A stretch of 46,376 nt of DNA from JBBDYG01 sp040901765 (GTDB taxonomy: Bacteria; Planctomycetota; Planctomycetia; Pirellulales; Lacipirellulaceae), in assembly GCA_040901765.1 (NCBI GenBank), contig JBBDYG010000023.1, positions 1 to 46,376 of the forward strand, read 5' to 3'. Position numbers and translations under genes: made by a program. Below, piece after piece: positions 25,765-34,388 of the stretch. Positions within the stretch are counted from its first letter, which is position 1. Every line of letters starts with the position of its first letter. The notes below the pieces were generated by a model. That model was not told the DNA's origin. It did no database searches and saw only the letters and a program-made list of their open reading frames with translations.

Positions 25765-27057
25765 ATGAAGAATGTCGTCGCACTAGTTCTCGGTGGCGGT
25801 CGCGGGACGCGGCTCCAGCCGCTGACTACGTATCGCTCAAAGCCCGCGGTGCCGCTGGCCGGCAAGTACCGGCTCATCGACATTCCACTCTCAAATTGCA
25901 TCAACAGCGGAATTAACCGGGCCTATGTGCTGACGCAGTTTCTGTCGACCAGCCTGCACCGTCACATTCGCAGCACGTATCGGTTCGATGTATTCAGCGA
26001 CGGCTTTGTCGAAATTCTGGCCGCCCAACAAACCGAACAAGCCGACGCCGCCAGCGATTGGTACCAAGGCACCGCCGACGCGGTGCGCAAGAACATGCGT
26101 TACCTTTCTCAGCCGGGCATCGATTACGTGCTGATTCTCTCCGGCGACCAGCTCTACCGCATGGATTTTCGGCGAATGATCGACACGCACGAGGCTTCCG
26201 ACGCGCATGTGACGATCGCCGCCAAGCCGGTGGATCGCGCGCAGGCCGCGGCGATGGGCATCATGCGGGTAGACGACTCGGGCCGGGTGGTCGGCTTCTT
26301 GGAAAAACCCAAAACAGAAGCCGAGCTACGCGACGTGGCCATGGACCCCAAGTGGATCGACTCCCGCGGGGTGAACAGCCAGGGCCGGAACTGTTTGGCG
26401 AGCATGGGCATCTATTTATTCAGCCGCGACACGCTCCTCGAAGCACTCGAGAAGACCGATTACGCAGACTTTGGCCGCGAAGTTTTTCCGGCTTCCATTC
26501 GCTCCCGGTGGGTGCAGGTCCACCTGTTCGATGGATACTGGGAAGACATTGGAACAATTCGTTCGTTCTACGACGCAAACCTACAACTTGCGCAGGAGAA
26601 CCCGCCATTTCACTTGGCCTCAGCCACGGCGCCGATCTATTCGCGGCCGCGCTTTCTGGCGCCGACCCGCGTCGAAGGCGCGACGGTCCGCAGCAGCTTG
26701 CTCGCCGACGGCTGCATCATCGAGCAAGGGGCGACCATTGAAAACAGCGTGATCGGCTTGCGGTGCCACATTGGTCGCGACGCGGTGATTCGCAACTCGG
26801 TGATCATGGGCGCCGACAACTACGAAAGCCCGATCGGTGGGTCGCCGAAACTTCCAGGCGGTATGCCGCCGATTGGCATCGGTGCCGGCAGCGTCATTGA
26901 CGGCGCGATTGTCGACAAGGACTGTCGCATTGGCGAAGGAGTCCAGATCGTGAACCACGAGGGCGCCGACCGCACCATCGGCAACGAATGCATGGTCCGC
27001 GACGGCATTGCGGTCATCCCGAAGCAGGCGGTTCTGCCGGCTGGGTGGCGATTGTAG
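25765..27057 (+). CDS. glgC: Glucose-1-phosphate adenylyltransferase (ADP-glucose pyrophosphorylase)
   Basis: GlgC makes ADP-glucose from glucose-1-phosphate and ATP, the controlled step of glycogen synthesis. The 430-residue protein has the nucleotide loop LGGGRGTRLQPLT, the activator-region motif SKPAVPLAGKYRLIDIPLSN, the catalytic SGDQLYRMDF, the sugar-binding GFLEKP and a C-terminal beta-helix (about 290-420). AGGTGG lies close before the ATG. No glycogen synthase or branching enzyme is next to it. The assignment is secure. Confidence 0.95.
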   Translation: MKNVVALVLGGGRGTRLQPLTTYRSKPAVPLAGKYRLIDIPLSNCINSGINRAYVLTQFLSTSLHRHIRSTYRFDVFSDGFVEILAAQQTEQADAASDWYQGTADAVRKNMRYLSQPGIDYVLILSGDQLYRMDFRRMIDTHEASDAHVTIAAKPVDRAQAAAMGIMRVDDSGRVVGFLEKPKTEAELRDVAMDPKWIDSRGVNSQGRNCLASMGIYLFSRDTLLEALEKTDYADFGREVFPASIRSRWVQVHLFDGYWEDIGTIRSFYDANLQLAQENPPFHLASATAPIYSRPRFLAPTRVEGATVRSSLLADGCIIEQGATIENSVIGLRCHIGRDAVIRNSVIMGADNYESPIGGSPKLPGGMPPIGIGAGSVIDGAIVDKDCRIGEGVQIVNHEGADRTIGNECMVRDGIAVIPKQAVLPAGWRL

Positions 27058-27206
27058 CTGCTGGCGGGCGGCGAATAACCCGCAAAACCGGCATAGAATG
27101 GCCAGCTTTCCGCGAAGCGGTGGACGTTCGGCGCGGACCGTGTAATATTAAAAGCTGCCTGACTTCTGCCGTAGGCACCCGAGCTTTCTCCAATTCTTTT
27201 GTCTCC

Positions 27207-28010
27207 ATGGCCTCCGCTATGAATCGCTATCCGATTTTGTCCATCTTCGTTGGCATCGCCTTATTGCTCTCGACTTCGGCTCGCGCTCAGGAAGCCAAGC
27301 CAGCCGCCGGGCGCGACTCGGCCAAGATCGAACCCTACACAGGCCCGCCGATCTATTTGCCAGAGAACGTTCAGGTCGAAGCGACGTGGGTGAAGAAATG
27401 GGTCGATACCCAGAAGTATGACGACGGCAAGCCGAAGACGGAGCGCGAGATTTCCAGCTTCTCCGATGAGCGGATGGTCAACGACGGTTTCTATCGCGAA
27501 TATTTCGCCAACGGACAGATGTTCTTGGAAGGTCAATACGAGCGCGGTACGCCCGTCGGGGAATGGAAGTACTACCACGATAACGCGCAACTGGCTAAGA
27601 CGGTGAAGTTTGAAGACGGAAAGCCTGCCGGCGAAATTGAACTGCGACGCCCCGACGGTACCCTTGATGCGAAACGAACATACAATCTAGGTAAGCGGGA
27701 CGGGACGTGGACCGCTTTCGATGCGACCGGCGAAAAGCCCGCGCGCGAAGAACATTACGTGGAAGGTAAACCGGACGGCGTTTGGAAGTTTTGGTTCGAC
27801 GATGGAAAACAATCGCAAGAAATTGCGTTTCGCGATGGTAAGCGCCACGGGGTTTCAACGGAGTGGGACAAAGAGGGCGTCAAACGTGCGGAGGTCAATT
27901 TCGCCGACGGCGACAAGCATGGAAAGTCGACCCAATGGACCACCGATGGCAAGGTGATCGAGCAGACGTTCAGCGCCGGGAAGCTCGTAAGCGAGCCGGC
28001 CGCGGATTGA
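27207..28010 (+). CDS. Secreted YwqK/MORN-like repeat protein
   Basis: About 267 residues with a signal peptide (NRYPILSIFVGIALLLSTSA, cleavage near RAQ-EA) and then tandem beta-hairpin repeats of about 23 residues in the style F-xx-G-xx-x-G-xW-xx-Y/F-x-x-D-G, e.g. YEGQYERGTPVGEWKYYH-like and EGKPDGVWKFWFDDGK. This matches the YwqK family, which databases often label antitoxin, although for exported planctomycete proteins an antitoxin role is not supported. The ATG at 27207 is used; an ATG four codons later (27219) is equally possible. No ribosome-binding site helps. It lies between glgC and ftsH without clear linkage. Confidence 0.7.
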   Translation: MASAMNRYPILSIFVGIALLLSTSARAQEAKPAAGRDSAKIEPYTGPPIYLPENVQVEATWVKKWVDTQKYDDGKPKTEREISSFSDERMVNDGFYREYFANGQMFLEGQYERGTPVGEWKYYHDNAQLAKTVKFEDGKPAGEIELRRPDGTLDAKRTYNLGKRDGTWTAFDATGEKPAREEHYVEGKPDGVWKFWFDDGKQSQEIAFRDGKRHGVSTEWDKEGVKRAEVNFADGDKHGKSTQWTTDGKVIEQTFSAGKLVSEPAAD

Positions 28011-28199
28011 TTTTCGGCTCTGCGCTGTGGATCGTTGCCGCATTCTTTCCGCCACCCCGCGGTCGCTGCCAGGATTGCGTCTGCTGCGGTGTGGAACTTG
28101 GCACTCGCTTCACGGCTGCCAGCCCTTTACAATTCGCTAGTGCCATCGGCTGACGTTGCTGCGCTGCTCAAGCGTTCTCACTATTTTTGAACGGACACT

Positions 28200-30245
28200 A
28201 TGGCTGCGTCAGATCTGCCGCCTAAAGTCGCTGAGAAAGCCAAGCGAGCGCAGCCCCGTGAACGCCGGACCGTATCGCCCGCCGCCTGGGCTTTGCTCAT
28301 GCTGCTGCTACTGGCGGCGTTGCTGTTCGCCCGCGATTTAGGCGAGACGCGAGACGAGATCAAATACTCGTTCTTTCTTGAGCAGGTCAAAGCCGGCAAC
28401 GTGGCGAACGTTGAACTTGAGGGCCAAACGGCTTACGGCGAGTTTCGCGAACCGCCGCTCAAGCCTGCGGAGGCCGACAAAAAAGCCAAACCGGAATCGG
28501 AACCACCGAGCAACGCGAAACCGGCCCCGACTGCCAAGAATGATGCGGCGCGGTGGAGCAAAACATTCGCTGTAATTCTGCCACCCTTTCCCGACGAACG
28601 CTTGCTGCCACTGCTTGAGGAGCATCAAGTTGCGTACAACGCCAAACAACCGTTCGACAGCGGCCAGCTACTGACATTGATCTGGTTAGGCCTGTTGGTG
28701 GCGATGCTGATCGGAATGTGGGTCGTCGCCCGCCGCGCCCGCGATCAGATCGGCGGCGGGATGCTCTCCAGCGTTCTTAAAAGCCCAGCGCGTCGTTACG
28801 ACGAACAGGGTCAAAAGGTTACGTTCGACGACGTGGCAGGCCTGCGGGGGGTGAAGCGCGACCTGAAGGAAATCGTGGACTACTTACGCGAGCCAGAGAA
28901 GTTTCAACGCCTCGGCGCGCAGGTTCCTCGGGGCGTGTTGTTAATGGGGCCGCCAGGAACCGGAAAGACATTGCTGGCCAAGGCAGTTGCAGGCGAAGCT
29001 GGGGTGCCATTCTACTCCATCAGCGGCTCGGAGTTCATTCAACTGTTCGTGGGCGTCGGCGCCAGCCGGGTTCGCGACATGTTCAAAAACGCTAAGAAAC
29101 ATGCCCCCGCGATCCTGTTCATCGACGAGATTGACGCCATCGGCCGTCAGCGGGGTGCTGGCTTGGGAGGCGGACACGACGAGCGCGAGCAGACGCTCAA
29201 CCAGATTCTCAGTGAGATGGATGGCTTCTCGCCGACCACCAGCGTAATCGTCATCGCCGCCACGAACCGGCCCGACGTGCTCGACCCGGCCCTGCTGCGC
29301 CCGGGCAGATTCGACCGCCATGTCACTGTGGATCGGCCTTCGATCGAAGGGCGGCGCGAGCTGTTTGAAGTCCATTCGCGGAATATCCCTCTTACCGAAG
29401 AGGTTGACTTCGACCGCCTCGCGCGGGCCACGGTCGGTCTGACTGGCGCCGATATTCGCAACCTCGTGAACGAGGCGGCATTGTGGGCCACGCGGAACGG
29501 AAAAGACAAAGTCGATAAAGAGGACTTCGAGTACGCTCGCGACAAGGTTTTGATGGGCTCTGCGCGTGACGAGGTGCTGACTCCCCGCGAAAAACGGATT
29601 ACGGCCTTTCACGAAGCGGGGCACGCCGTCATCGCCTGGACGCTGCCCAGCTTAGATCGCCTGCACAAGGTGACGATCATCCCGCGCGGCCGAGCGCTGG
29701 GCGTCACGCACATGACGCCGGATGAAGATCGGTATAACCTTGGCCAGCAGGAAATGGTCGCTCGACTGGCCATGTTACTGGCAGGCCGCGCTGCGGAGAA
29801 ACTCGAATTCGACGAATTCAGCGCCGGCGCCGAGAACGACCTCAAGCAAGCCACCCGACTCGCGCGGCGGATGGTCACCCATTGGGGTATGAGCGACCGC
29901 CTCGGACCCGTGGCCTATACCACGAGTGAAGAGCATCCATTTTTGGGCCGCGAAATCGTCCAAGAGCATCGGCAGTTCAGCGAGCACACCGCGCAAGTCA
30001 TCGACGAGGAAGTCGCCAAAATCCTTCACCAAGCCGCCGATCGCGCCAAGCGAACATTAACCGACCATCGCGACAAGCTCAACAAACTTGCCGAAGCACT
30101 GCTGGACCGAGAAGAGTTGAATGAGCAAGAAGTTCGCGAATTGATTGGGCCATCCATCCGATGCGCGAGCGATGTGGCAGATCACGAATCGAACAATAGT
30201 GTCCATTCAGTGCCTGCTGCAGTGGCCCAGACGGAGGCGAGGTAG
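28200..30245 (+). CDS. ftsH: ATP-dependent zinc metalloprotease FtsH
   Basis: FtsH degrades misfolded and regulatory membrane and soluble proteins. The 681-residue protein has a first membrane helix at about 27-45, a periplasmic domain with a Lys/Pro-rich insertion (about 86-122), a second helix (about 157-177), the AAA module with Walker A GPPGTGKT (250-257), Walker B ILFIDEIDA and the second region of homology ATNRPDVLDPALLRPGRFDR, and the protease domain with the zinc motif HEAGH (471-475) and third ligand in ENDLKQAT. All key residues are present. The last about 30 residues are non-conserved. It is likely one of several ftsH genes, as planctomycetes usually have more than one. Confidence 0.95.
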   Translation: MAASDLPPKVAEKAKRAQPRERRTVSPAAWALLMLLLLAALLFARDLGETRDEIKYSFFLEQVKAGNVANVELEGQTAYGEFREPPLKPAEADKKAKPESEPPSNAKPAPTAKNDAARWSKTFAVILPPFPDERLLPLLEEHQVAYNAKQPFDSGQLLTLIWLGLLVAMLIGMWVVARRARDQIGGGMLSSVLKSPARRYDEQGQKVTFDDVAGLRGVKRDLKEIVDYLREPEKFQRLGAQVPRGVLLMGPPGTGKTLLAKAVAGEAGVPFYSISGSEFIQLFVGVGASRVRDMFKNAKKHAPAILFIDEIDAIGRQRGAGLGGGHDEREQTLNQILSEMDGFSPTTSVIVIAATNRPDVLDPALLRPGRFDRHVTVDRPSIEGRRELFEVHSRNIPLTEEVDFDRLARATVGLTGADIRNLVNEAALWATRNGKDKVDKEDFEYARDKVLMGSARDEVLTPREKRITAFHEAGHAVIAWTLPSLDRLHKVTIIPRGRALGVTHMTPDEDRYNLGQQEMVARLAMLLAGRAAEKLEFDEFSAGAENDLKQATRLARRMVTHWGMSDRLGPVAYTTSEEHPFLGREIVQEHRQFSEHTAQVIDEEVAKILHQAADRAKRTLTDHRDKLNKLAEALLDREELNEQEVRELIGPSIRCASDVADHESNNSVHSVPAAVAQTEAR

Positions 30246-30359
30246 CTCTGCATTATTCAGTGCGGTTAGCGAAATCCGTATAATCTCGCGGGACAGCTAC
30301 GGCAGGCCGAGTGTGCCCGCCCCCGTGTGATAAGCTTCGCGATGGAAGTACGGCGATGG

Positions 30360-30365
30360 TATAAT
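30360..30365 (+). promoter_or_regulatory. Consensus -10 box six bases before the apbE start
   Basis: TATAAT, then six bases, then the ATG at 30372. A weak TTCGCG (30336-30341) lies 18 bases upstream. As at 12762-12774, transcription at the usual distance would start at or very near the ATG. Confidence 0.35.
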
Positions 30366-30371
30366 GGTCGC

Positions 30372-31841
30372 ATGGGGCAAACCCACCATTCGCGGCGTGA
30401 ATTCTTGAAAGGCCAGGCGGCGATTCGCACGGCCGGCGACGCGATCGCCGCGGTCATCGACGGCGATGATTCTCCACCCGTTGAAGCCGACTCGCGCGGG
30501 GCTTACGTGTTGTCCGTTGGTCGGCGGGCGATGGCATGCCAGTTCGAGGTGCGGCTCAATTCATCGCGGGAACGAAATGAAACCGCAGCGGCGATGGCGG
30601 CACTCGATCGCATTGAGCAACTTGAAGACCAACTCACTGTCTATCGGCCGCATAGCGAGGTGATGGATATCAACCGCCGCGCGGCAGCCGAATCGGTGGA
30701 AGTCGAACCACGGTTGTTTGCGCTCTTGGAACTCGCAGGCGAACTCCACTCGGCGAGCGGCGGGGCGTTCGACATTACCAGCGGGCCGCTGTCGCAGGTG
30801 TGGGGATTCTCGCGGCGCGAGGGACGGCTGCCGAGTGAGGTTGAGATCGCCGCGGCACTGGCCAACGTCGGGTGGGAGAAGGTGACGCTAAGCCGCGAGC
30901 GGCGGGAGATTTCGTTTGCATACGAAGGCCTCGAGATCAATCTTAATAGCATTGGAAAGGGCTACGTGCTCGATCGTGCGGCAGAGTTGTTGGCCGAATC
31001 TAATGTTGATGACTTTATCTTTCACGGTGGGCGCAGCACGCTCGTGGCCCGCGGCAACAATGCTGCCGAAGAACGCGGCGGCTGGAAGGCGGGGTTGCGT
31101 CATCCGCTGCGGCCACAACTGCGGATTGCGGAGTTTACGCTACGCGATGAAGCCCTCTCCACGTCGGGTTCGGCGACGCAGTTCTTCCGCCACCGCGGGC
31201 GCAGCTATGGACATTTACTCGATCCCCGCACCGGCTGGCCAGCCGGGGGGATGCACTCCGCCACCGTCATCGCCCCCACCGGCGCGGAGGCCGATGCACT
31301 TTCGACCGCTTTCTATGTGATGGGACCGGAACAAGTAGAAAAGTACTGCGACGAGCGGCCGAACATCCGCGCGCTGTTGGTGCTGCCAAGCAGTAAGCAC
31401 GGCGCGGTAGAAGTTCGTGCCTACAACCTAAATGACGCCGATTGGCAGACGGTGGATGCCCGGTTAGCGGCGGCTTCCAGCCGCCGAAAGTTGGAGCAGG
31501 ATGCTCCAGCTACGATTTCAGGGTCAACGGGCGTCCCACCACCACTCGCGGCTATCTTCCGGCGGCGCAACTTCGCGGGCATAGTCCAAATCGCCGCCGC
31601 GATTCGTTTCAATTTCGGTCTTTGCCGACAACAATTCGCGCGCGTCGCACCAGACTCCACCGCTGACGCCTGCCACGAAATGCCGCCGGCTCAGGACGCG
31701 GTAATTCACCACGCTCTCAACCTGTTTCGGCGGGTGAAGTTGCTGCACCGGCAATCGCTCCGAGTCAACGAACAATTCCGGCGACCAACCAGCTTGCTCG
31801 GCGAGACCCTGTTGTTGAAGGAGAGCGACGACCAGCGTTAG
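30372..31841 (+). CDS. apbE: FAD:protein FMN transferase, reading on into the neighbouring gene
   Basis: ApbE links FMN covalently to Thr residues of redox proteins such as NqrB/C and RnfG. The N-terminus has a twin-arginine-like motif (SRREFLKG), suggesting export. The ApbE domain covers residues of about 48-355, with FDITSGPL, LNSIGKGYVLDRAAE, GGRSTL and SGSATQFFRHRG followed by HLLDPRTGWP. The family ends near VRAYNLNDADWQ; here the frame continues another 120 residues, through a palindrome (31465-31513) and then 318 bases antisense to the 3' end of the DUF1598-like gene. This tail is not ApbE-like and is probably meaningless. The true end may lie near 31467, where TAG occurs in the next frame. 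Confidence 0.85.
   Translation: MGQTHHSRREFLKGQAAIRTAGDAIAAVIDGDDSPPVEADSRGAYVLSVGRRAMACQFEVRLNSSRERNETAAAMAALDRIEQLEDQLTVYRPHSEVMDINRRAAAESVEVEPRLFALLELAGELHSASGGAFDITSGPLSQVWGFSRREGRLPSEVEIAAALANVGWEKVTLSRERREISFAYEGLEINLNSIGKGYVLDRAAELLAESNVDDFIFHGGRSTLVARGNNAAEERGGWKAGLRHPLRPQLRIAEFTLRDEALSTSGSATQFFRHRGRSYGHLLDPRTGWPAGGMHSATVIAPTGAEADALSTAFYVMGPEQVEKYCDERPNIRALLVLPSSKHGAVEVRAYNLNDADWQTVDARLAAASSRRKLEQDAPATISGSTGVPPPLAAIFRRRNFAGIVQIAAAIRFNFGLCRQQFARVAPDSTADACHEMPPAQDAVIHHALNLFRRVKLLHRQSLRVNEQFRRPTSLLGETLLLKESDDQR
31465..31513. repeat. Double-hairpin element at the 3' end of apbE
   Basis: cggcggct (31468-31475) pairs with agccgccg (31479-31486), and gttggagca (31490-31498) pairs with tgctccagc (31502-31510) with one G-T wobble. 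The layout (two hairpins, ending in cagctac) resembles the element at 5202-5266. It lies 11 bases from the stop of the convergent DUF1598-like gene. Confidence 0.75.
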
Positions 31842-33095
31842 GTCGAACAGATTCCGCAATTCGCCGTAAACGGTGTACTTCTGGCACAGTTTGGCAAAAT
31901 TGGCGGTGAAACTATGGGCAAACTGCTGCGTCAATTCATCGGCGACGCCGGTGTGAATGCGCTCACCACGCTCGCTGAGCATTTCGTTTTCGCTGAGAAC
32001 CTTAGCGCCCTCGCCAACGATCTCGTATGCCTGGCCGTCCGACGTTGATCGCAGCCCGCGATAGTTGAGCGCAAACCACCATCGCAAGACGTTCATCGTC
32101 GGCGGATTGCCGTGCTGATCCAATCCGATTGTGTCGAGATAGCTCTCCATGCCGGTGACTCCGTCGGCCAGTCCCATGCCGATGAGCTTCATGTGATAGT
32201 CGGCCTCAACCAGCACGTGAGCAGCCCGCGATGTGGGATCAATGCCAAAGACCTCGATCTCTTGCTTGCCGAGCGCCAGCCGCAAATCGGCGAGCCAGGC
32301 ATCACGGCGCGCGGGGGCGATCGGCTTATCCTTGTGCGACGCCAAGAATGTTTGTGTCTCGGCAAGCCCCTCCTGACGCGGTGTAATGGAACAGCCGAAC
32401 GGGCTCCCTGCCGACGCCGCACCTCTCCGCAGCAGAATGAGCAAGTCGTCGAGTCTTACCACCGGCTCGCCGGTTCGCGCGGAGACAATTCGACCTTGGC
32501 TACTCGCCCGCCAATCACCCGCTGGTCCGGCGAGAACCAAGTCGCCCGAATCGGGGAGTACGATCACGTACCGCACTCGCTCCAGCCCGGCGAGAGTGAG
32601 CATCGCATGATCAAGCGGTTCGCGGGCCTGCTTGCGGCGGGCGATCTCGCGTTCCAGACGTGGCAAGGAAATGCATCGCAAGCCGGCGGTCCGACGGGGA
32701 TCGCCAGCCGCTAACTTGGTGGGTGGCGCGAACCGTGCCAGGCCGATATCGCGGGTTTGCTCGTCGCGGTTGAGCAATGCGAGCGTGCCGTCGGCGTCGA
32801 CGTAAATCCCTCCGGGGAACGGTCGGATGTCCGCCTCGCCGCCACCGTTCTCGGCCCAGGTGTCGGGGGCGACGGTCGAAATGATAAGGTCGATCAGCGA
32901 TTCGAAATCGGCTTGGGCACTACCCCCTTGGCCCGGCCCGACGGTGGTTGTGTTTCCGCCCGGTGGCACTCCCACCGCCGGAACGATCGCTTGCCCTGGC
33001 GGCGCCGCAAAAGGCTGGGCGACAACGACACGACCAAAAACCGCGGCTGCGAATAGGAACAAGCCCACGGCAAAGCAGTGAAAGCGGATGGTCAT
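31524..33095 (-). CDS. Secreted DUF1598-like protein of unknown function
   Basis: A 523-residue exported protein: signal peptide to about residue 26 (cleavage near VVA-QP), a Pro/Gly/Thr-rich linker, then a large domain that begins FESLIDLIISTVAPDTWAEN, the region seen in planctomycete secretin-like and DUF1598 proteins. It continues with RVRYVIVLPDSGDLVLAGPA and PRQEGLAETQTFL and ends in a Trp-rich tail. I recall this architecture as planctomycete-specific; function is unknown. GGAG seven bases upstream supports the start. It converges on apbE, whose frame runs across its last 318 bases. Confidence 0.65.
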   Translation of the reverse strand: MTIRFHCFAVGLFLFAAAVFGRVVVAQPFAAPPGQAIVPAVGVPPGGNTTTVGPGQGGSAQADFESLIDLIISTVAPDTWAENGGGEADIRPFPGGIYVDADGTLALLNRDEQTRDIGLARFAPPTKLAAGDPRRTAGLRCISLPRLEREIARRKQAREPLDHAMLTLAGLERVRYVIVLPDSGDLVLAGPAGDWRASSQGRIVSARTGEPVVRLDDLLILLRRGAASAGSPFGCSITPRQEGLAETQTFLASHKDKPIAPARRDAWLADLRLALGKQEIEVFGIDPTSRAAHVLVEADYHMKLIGMGLADGVTGMESYLDTIGLDQHGNPPTMNVLRWWFALNYRGLRSTSDGQAYEIVGEGAKVLSENEMLSERGERIHTGVADELTQQFAHSFTANFAKLCQKYTVYGELRNLFDLTLVVALLQQQGLAEQAGWSPELFVDSERLPVQQLHPPKQVESVVNYRVLSRRHFVAGVSGGVWCDARELLSAKTEIETNRGGDLDYAREVAPPEDSREWWWDAR

Positions 33096-33233
33096 GACAT
33101 TCTCCAGGGCCGGGCCGATGAACAGCGACCTAGCGCAATTCGCGGCCGACTCTGGAGATTATTCCGCAACTGGCCCGGATTGCAAAGGCACGACACCCAT
33201 CTTCCAGGAGAGACAAGAAAGTCCGCCGTAATA

Positions 33234-33320
33234 TAGCAGGCACTCTCCGCGTGCCGCCGCAGCCCCTTAAATTGATAGGTATTCATCGTTTCCGTTGCGG
33301 CACGCGGAGCGTGCCTACTA
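33234..33320. repeat. Inverted repeat of 24-bp arms between DUF1598-like and Cys-rich genes
   Basis: Left arm 33234-33257 (starts tagcaggcactctccgcg) and right arm 33297-33320 (ends gcgtgcctacta) are inverse with two mismatches, separated by 39 bases. The rest of 33096-33330 holds no convincing gene. Confidence 0.75.
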
Positions 33321-33331
33321 CTTTGCAACAA

Positions 33332-33371
33332 AAAACGGCCGCTGTTCCGCCCCGGGAACAACGGCCGTTTT
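33332..33371 (-). terminator. Strong terminator of the Cys-rich gene, possibly bidirectional
   Basis: aaaacggccgctgttcc (33332-33348) pairs with ggaacaacggccgtttt (33355-33371) with one mismatch, loop gccccg. On the minus strand it is followed by a run of six T; on the plus strand gttttgttt follows. It lies 54 bases after the stop of the cysteine-rich gene. Confidence 0.85.
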
Positions 33372-33424
33372 GTTTCGCGCGCCGCGCCGTTTGGAATGGC
33401 ACGTCGCAGTCAGCGGACTGAAGC

Positions 33425-33904
33425 TCAGCCGCCGCAACCGCAGCTTGCCTCTGCGCCGCAACCGCAACCCGCGTCGCAACCGCAGCTCGCTTCGCAGCAA
33501 CGATTGCGGTGGAACAAGCCACGCAACCGGCTCAACAGCCGCGGACGGCAGCACGGCTCGCAGCACGAGTCGCAGCAAGAATCGCAACCGCAGTCGGCTT
33601 CGCAACCGCAGCTCGGCTCGCACGGAGCGGCACAGCTCGGCTCACAGGGGGCCGCACAGCAGGGCTCGCAGCAAGCAGGCTCGCAGCAGCGATTGCGATG
33701 GCACATGCCTTTCAACCGGCTCAACAGACCGGGACGGCCGCAGGGATCACAGCAGGAATCGCAGCAGGTCGGTTCGCAGCAACAGCTCGGCTCGCAGCCA
33801 CAACCGCCACCGCACCCGAACAAGCCGGCGCTGGCGTTGTCGGCGCTGCCGAGCACCAGCGCGACGCCGAGGCACAGCATCGACAGCACAGATGAACGAG
33901 TCAT
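33425..33904 (-). CDS. Extremely cysteine-rich secreted repeat protein
   Basis: A 159-residue protein with a signal peptide (residues 1 to about 26, ending DNASA) and a mature part of about 133 residues that contains 39 cysteines, mostly as CC, CxC and C-E-P-C units. Two longer repeats of the form DSCC-x-PC-x-RPxLLSRLxGxxHRNRCCE lie at about residues 49-75 and 112-138. Such density suggests a disulfide-crosslinked wall or envelope component, or metal binding; neither is shown. GAGGAG nine bases upstream gives a strong start, and a strong terminator follows. Cys-rich short proteins of this kind are frequent in planctomycetes, but I cannot name a family. Confidence 0.8.
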   Translation of the reverse strand: MTRSSVLSMLCLGVALVLGSADNASAGLFGCGGGCGCEPSCCCEPTCCDSCCDPCGRPGLLSRLKGMCHRNRCCEPACCEPCCAAPCEPSCAAPCEPSCGCEADCGCDSCCDSCCEPCCRPRLLSRLRGLFHRNRCCEASCGCDAGCGCGAEASCGCGG

Positions 33905-34388
33905 TTCTAACGCTCCTCAAAAATTGGGGGGAGGGAAACACGTGTTTGCGCCCGCCCTGAGGGTCGCGTGGGACTCGCCTTCCATAACCGGATCGCGGCG
34001 AACGTCCTATCACGCGAGCGCATCTGGCTCAGACGCTTGGGAACTCTTCAAGCCGTATCGTCTGACCAACCGGCCGATGTTTACCAATCGCCTCATCTTT
34101 TGTGTTTTCCCCGAAACCCCAGGCCGGTTTGTGCCGACTGTATGGAATCGCATTGGTGTGCCGCGCCGAGGGCAGATCCCGCACTGCGGGCGACCGCGTT
34201 AGTAATTACGTTTCGGGCAGTTCCGCGGCAAGGCAGGCATAACGCTGACAACGGGATGCCCGAGGGGGGTCGTATGCCCCCCTTGCAGGCTGCGGCCCAA
34301 GTCACCATAATCGGACTAAACGCAAATGAGACTCAGTATCAATTTACTACCGTATTGACTTCGATGGTTAGCGCCGCTCGCCAAGCCA
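33905..34388. other. 484-base intergenic region with no gene
   Basis: It separates the divergent Cys-rich and pilin-like genes. Only small G/C palindromic stretches are visible (for example gggggg with cccccc near 34264-34281), plus the Fur-box-like site at 34325-34343. Long plus-strand frames here are extensions of the antisense of the cysteine-rich gene. Confidence 0.5.
34325..34343. promoter_or_regulatory. Fur-box-like palindrome upstream of the pilin-like gene
   Basis: aatgagact-c-agtatcaat. The inner seven-one-seven palindrome TGAGACT C AGTATCA has one mismatch and follows the TGA...TCA layout of Fur-type boxes. It ends 45 bases before the ATG. Identity of the regulator is a guess. Confidence 0.4.

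Noticed and set aside
33430..33830. CRISPR-like regular short repeats
   Set aside because: The repeats are coding repeats of the cysteine-rich protein, of uneven length and without unique spacers of constant size.
33396..34202. Long plus-strand reading frame rich in Gln, Ser and Arg repeats
   Set aside because: It is the antisense of the cysteine-rich gene: cysteine and glycine codons read backwards give Gln/Ala/Ser repeats. The minus strand has a signal peptide, ribosome-binding site and terminator.
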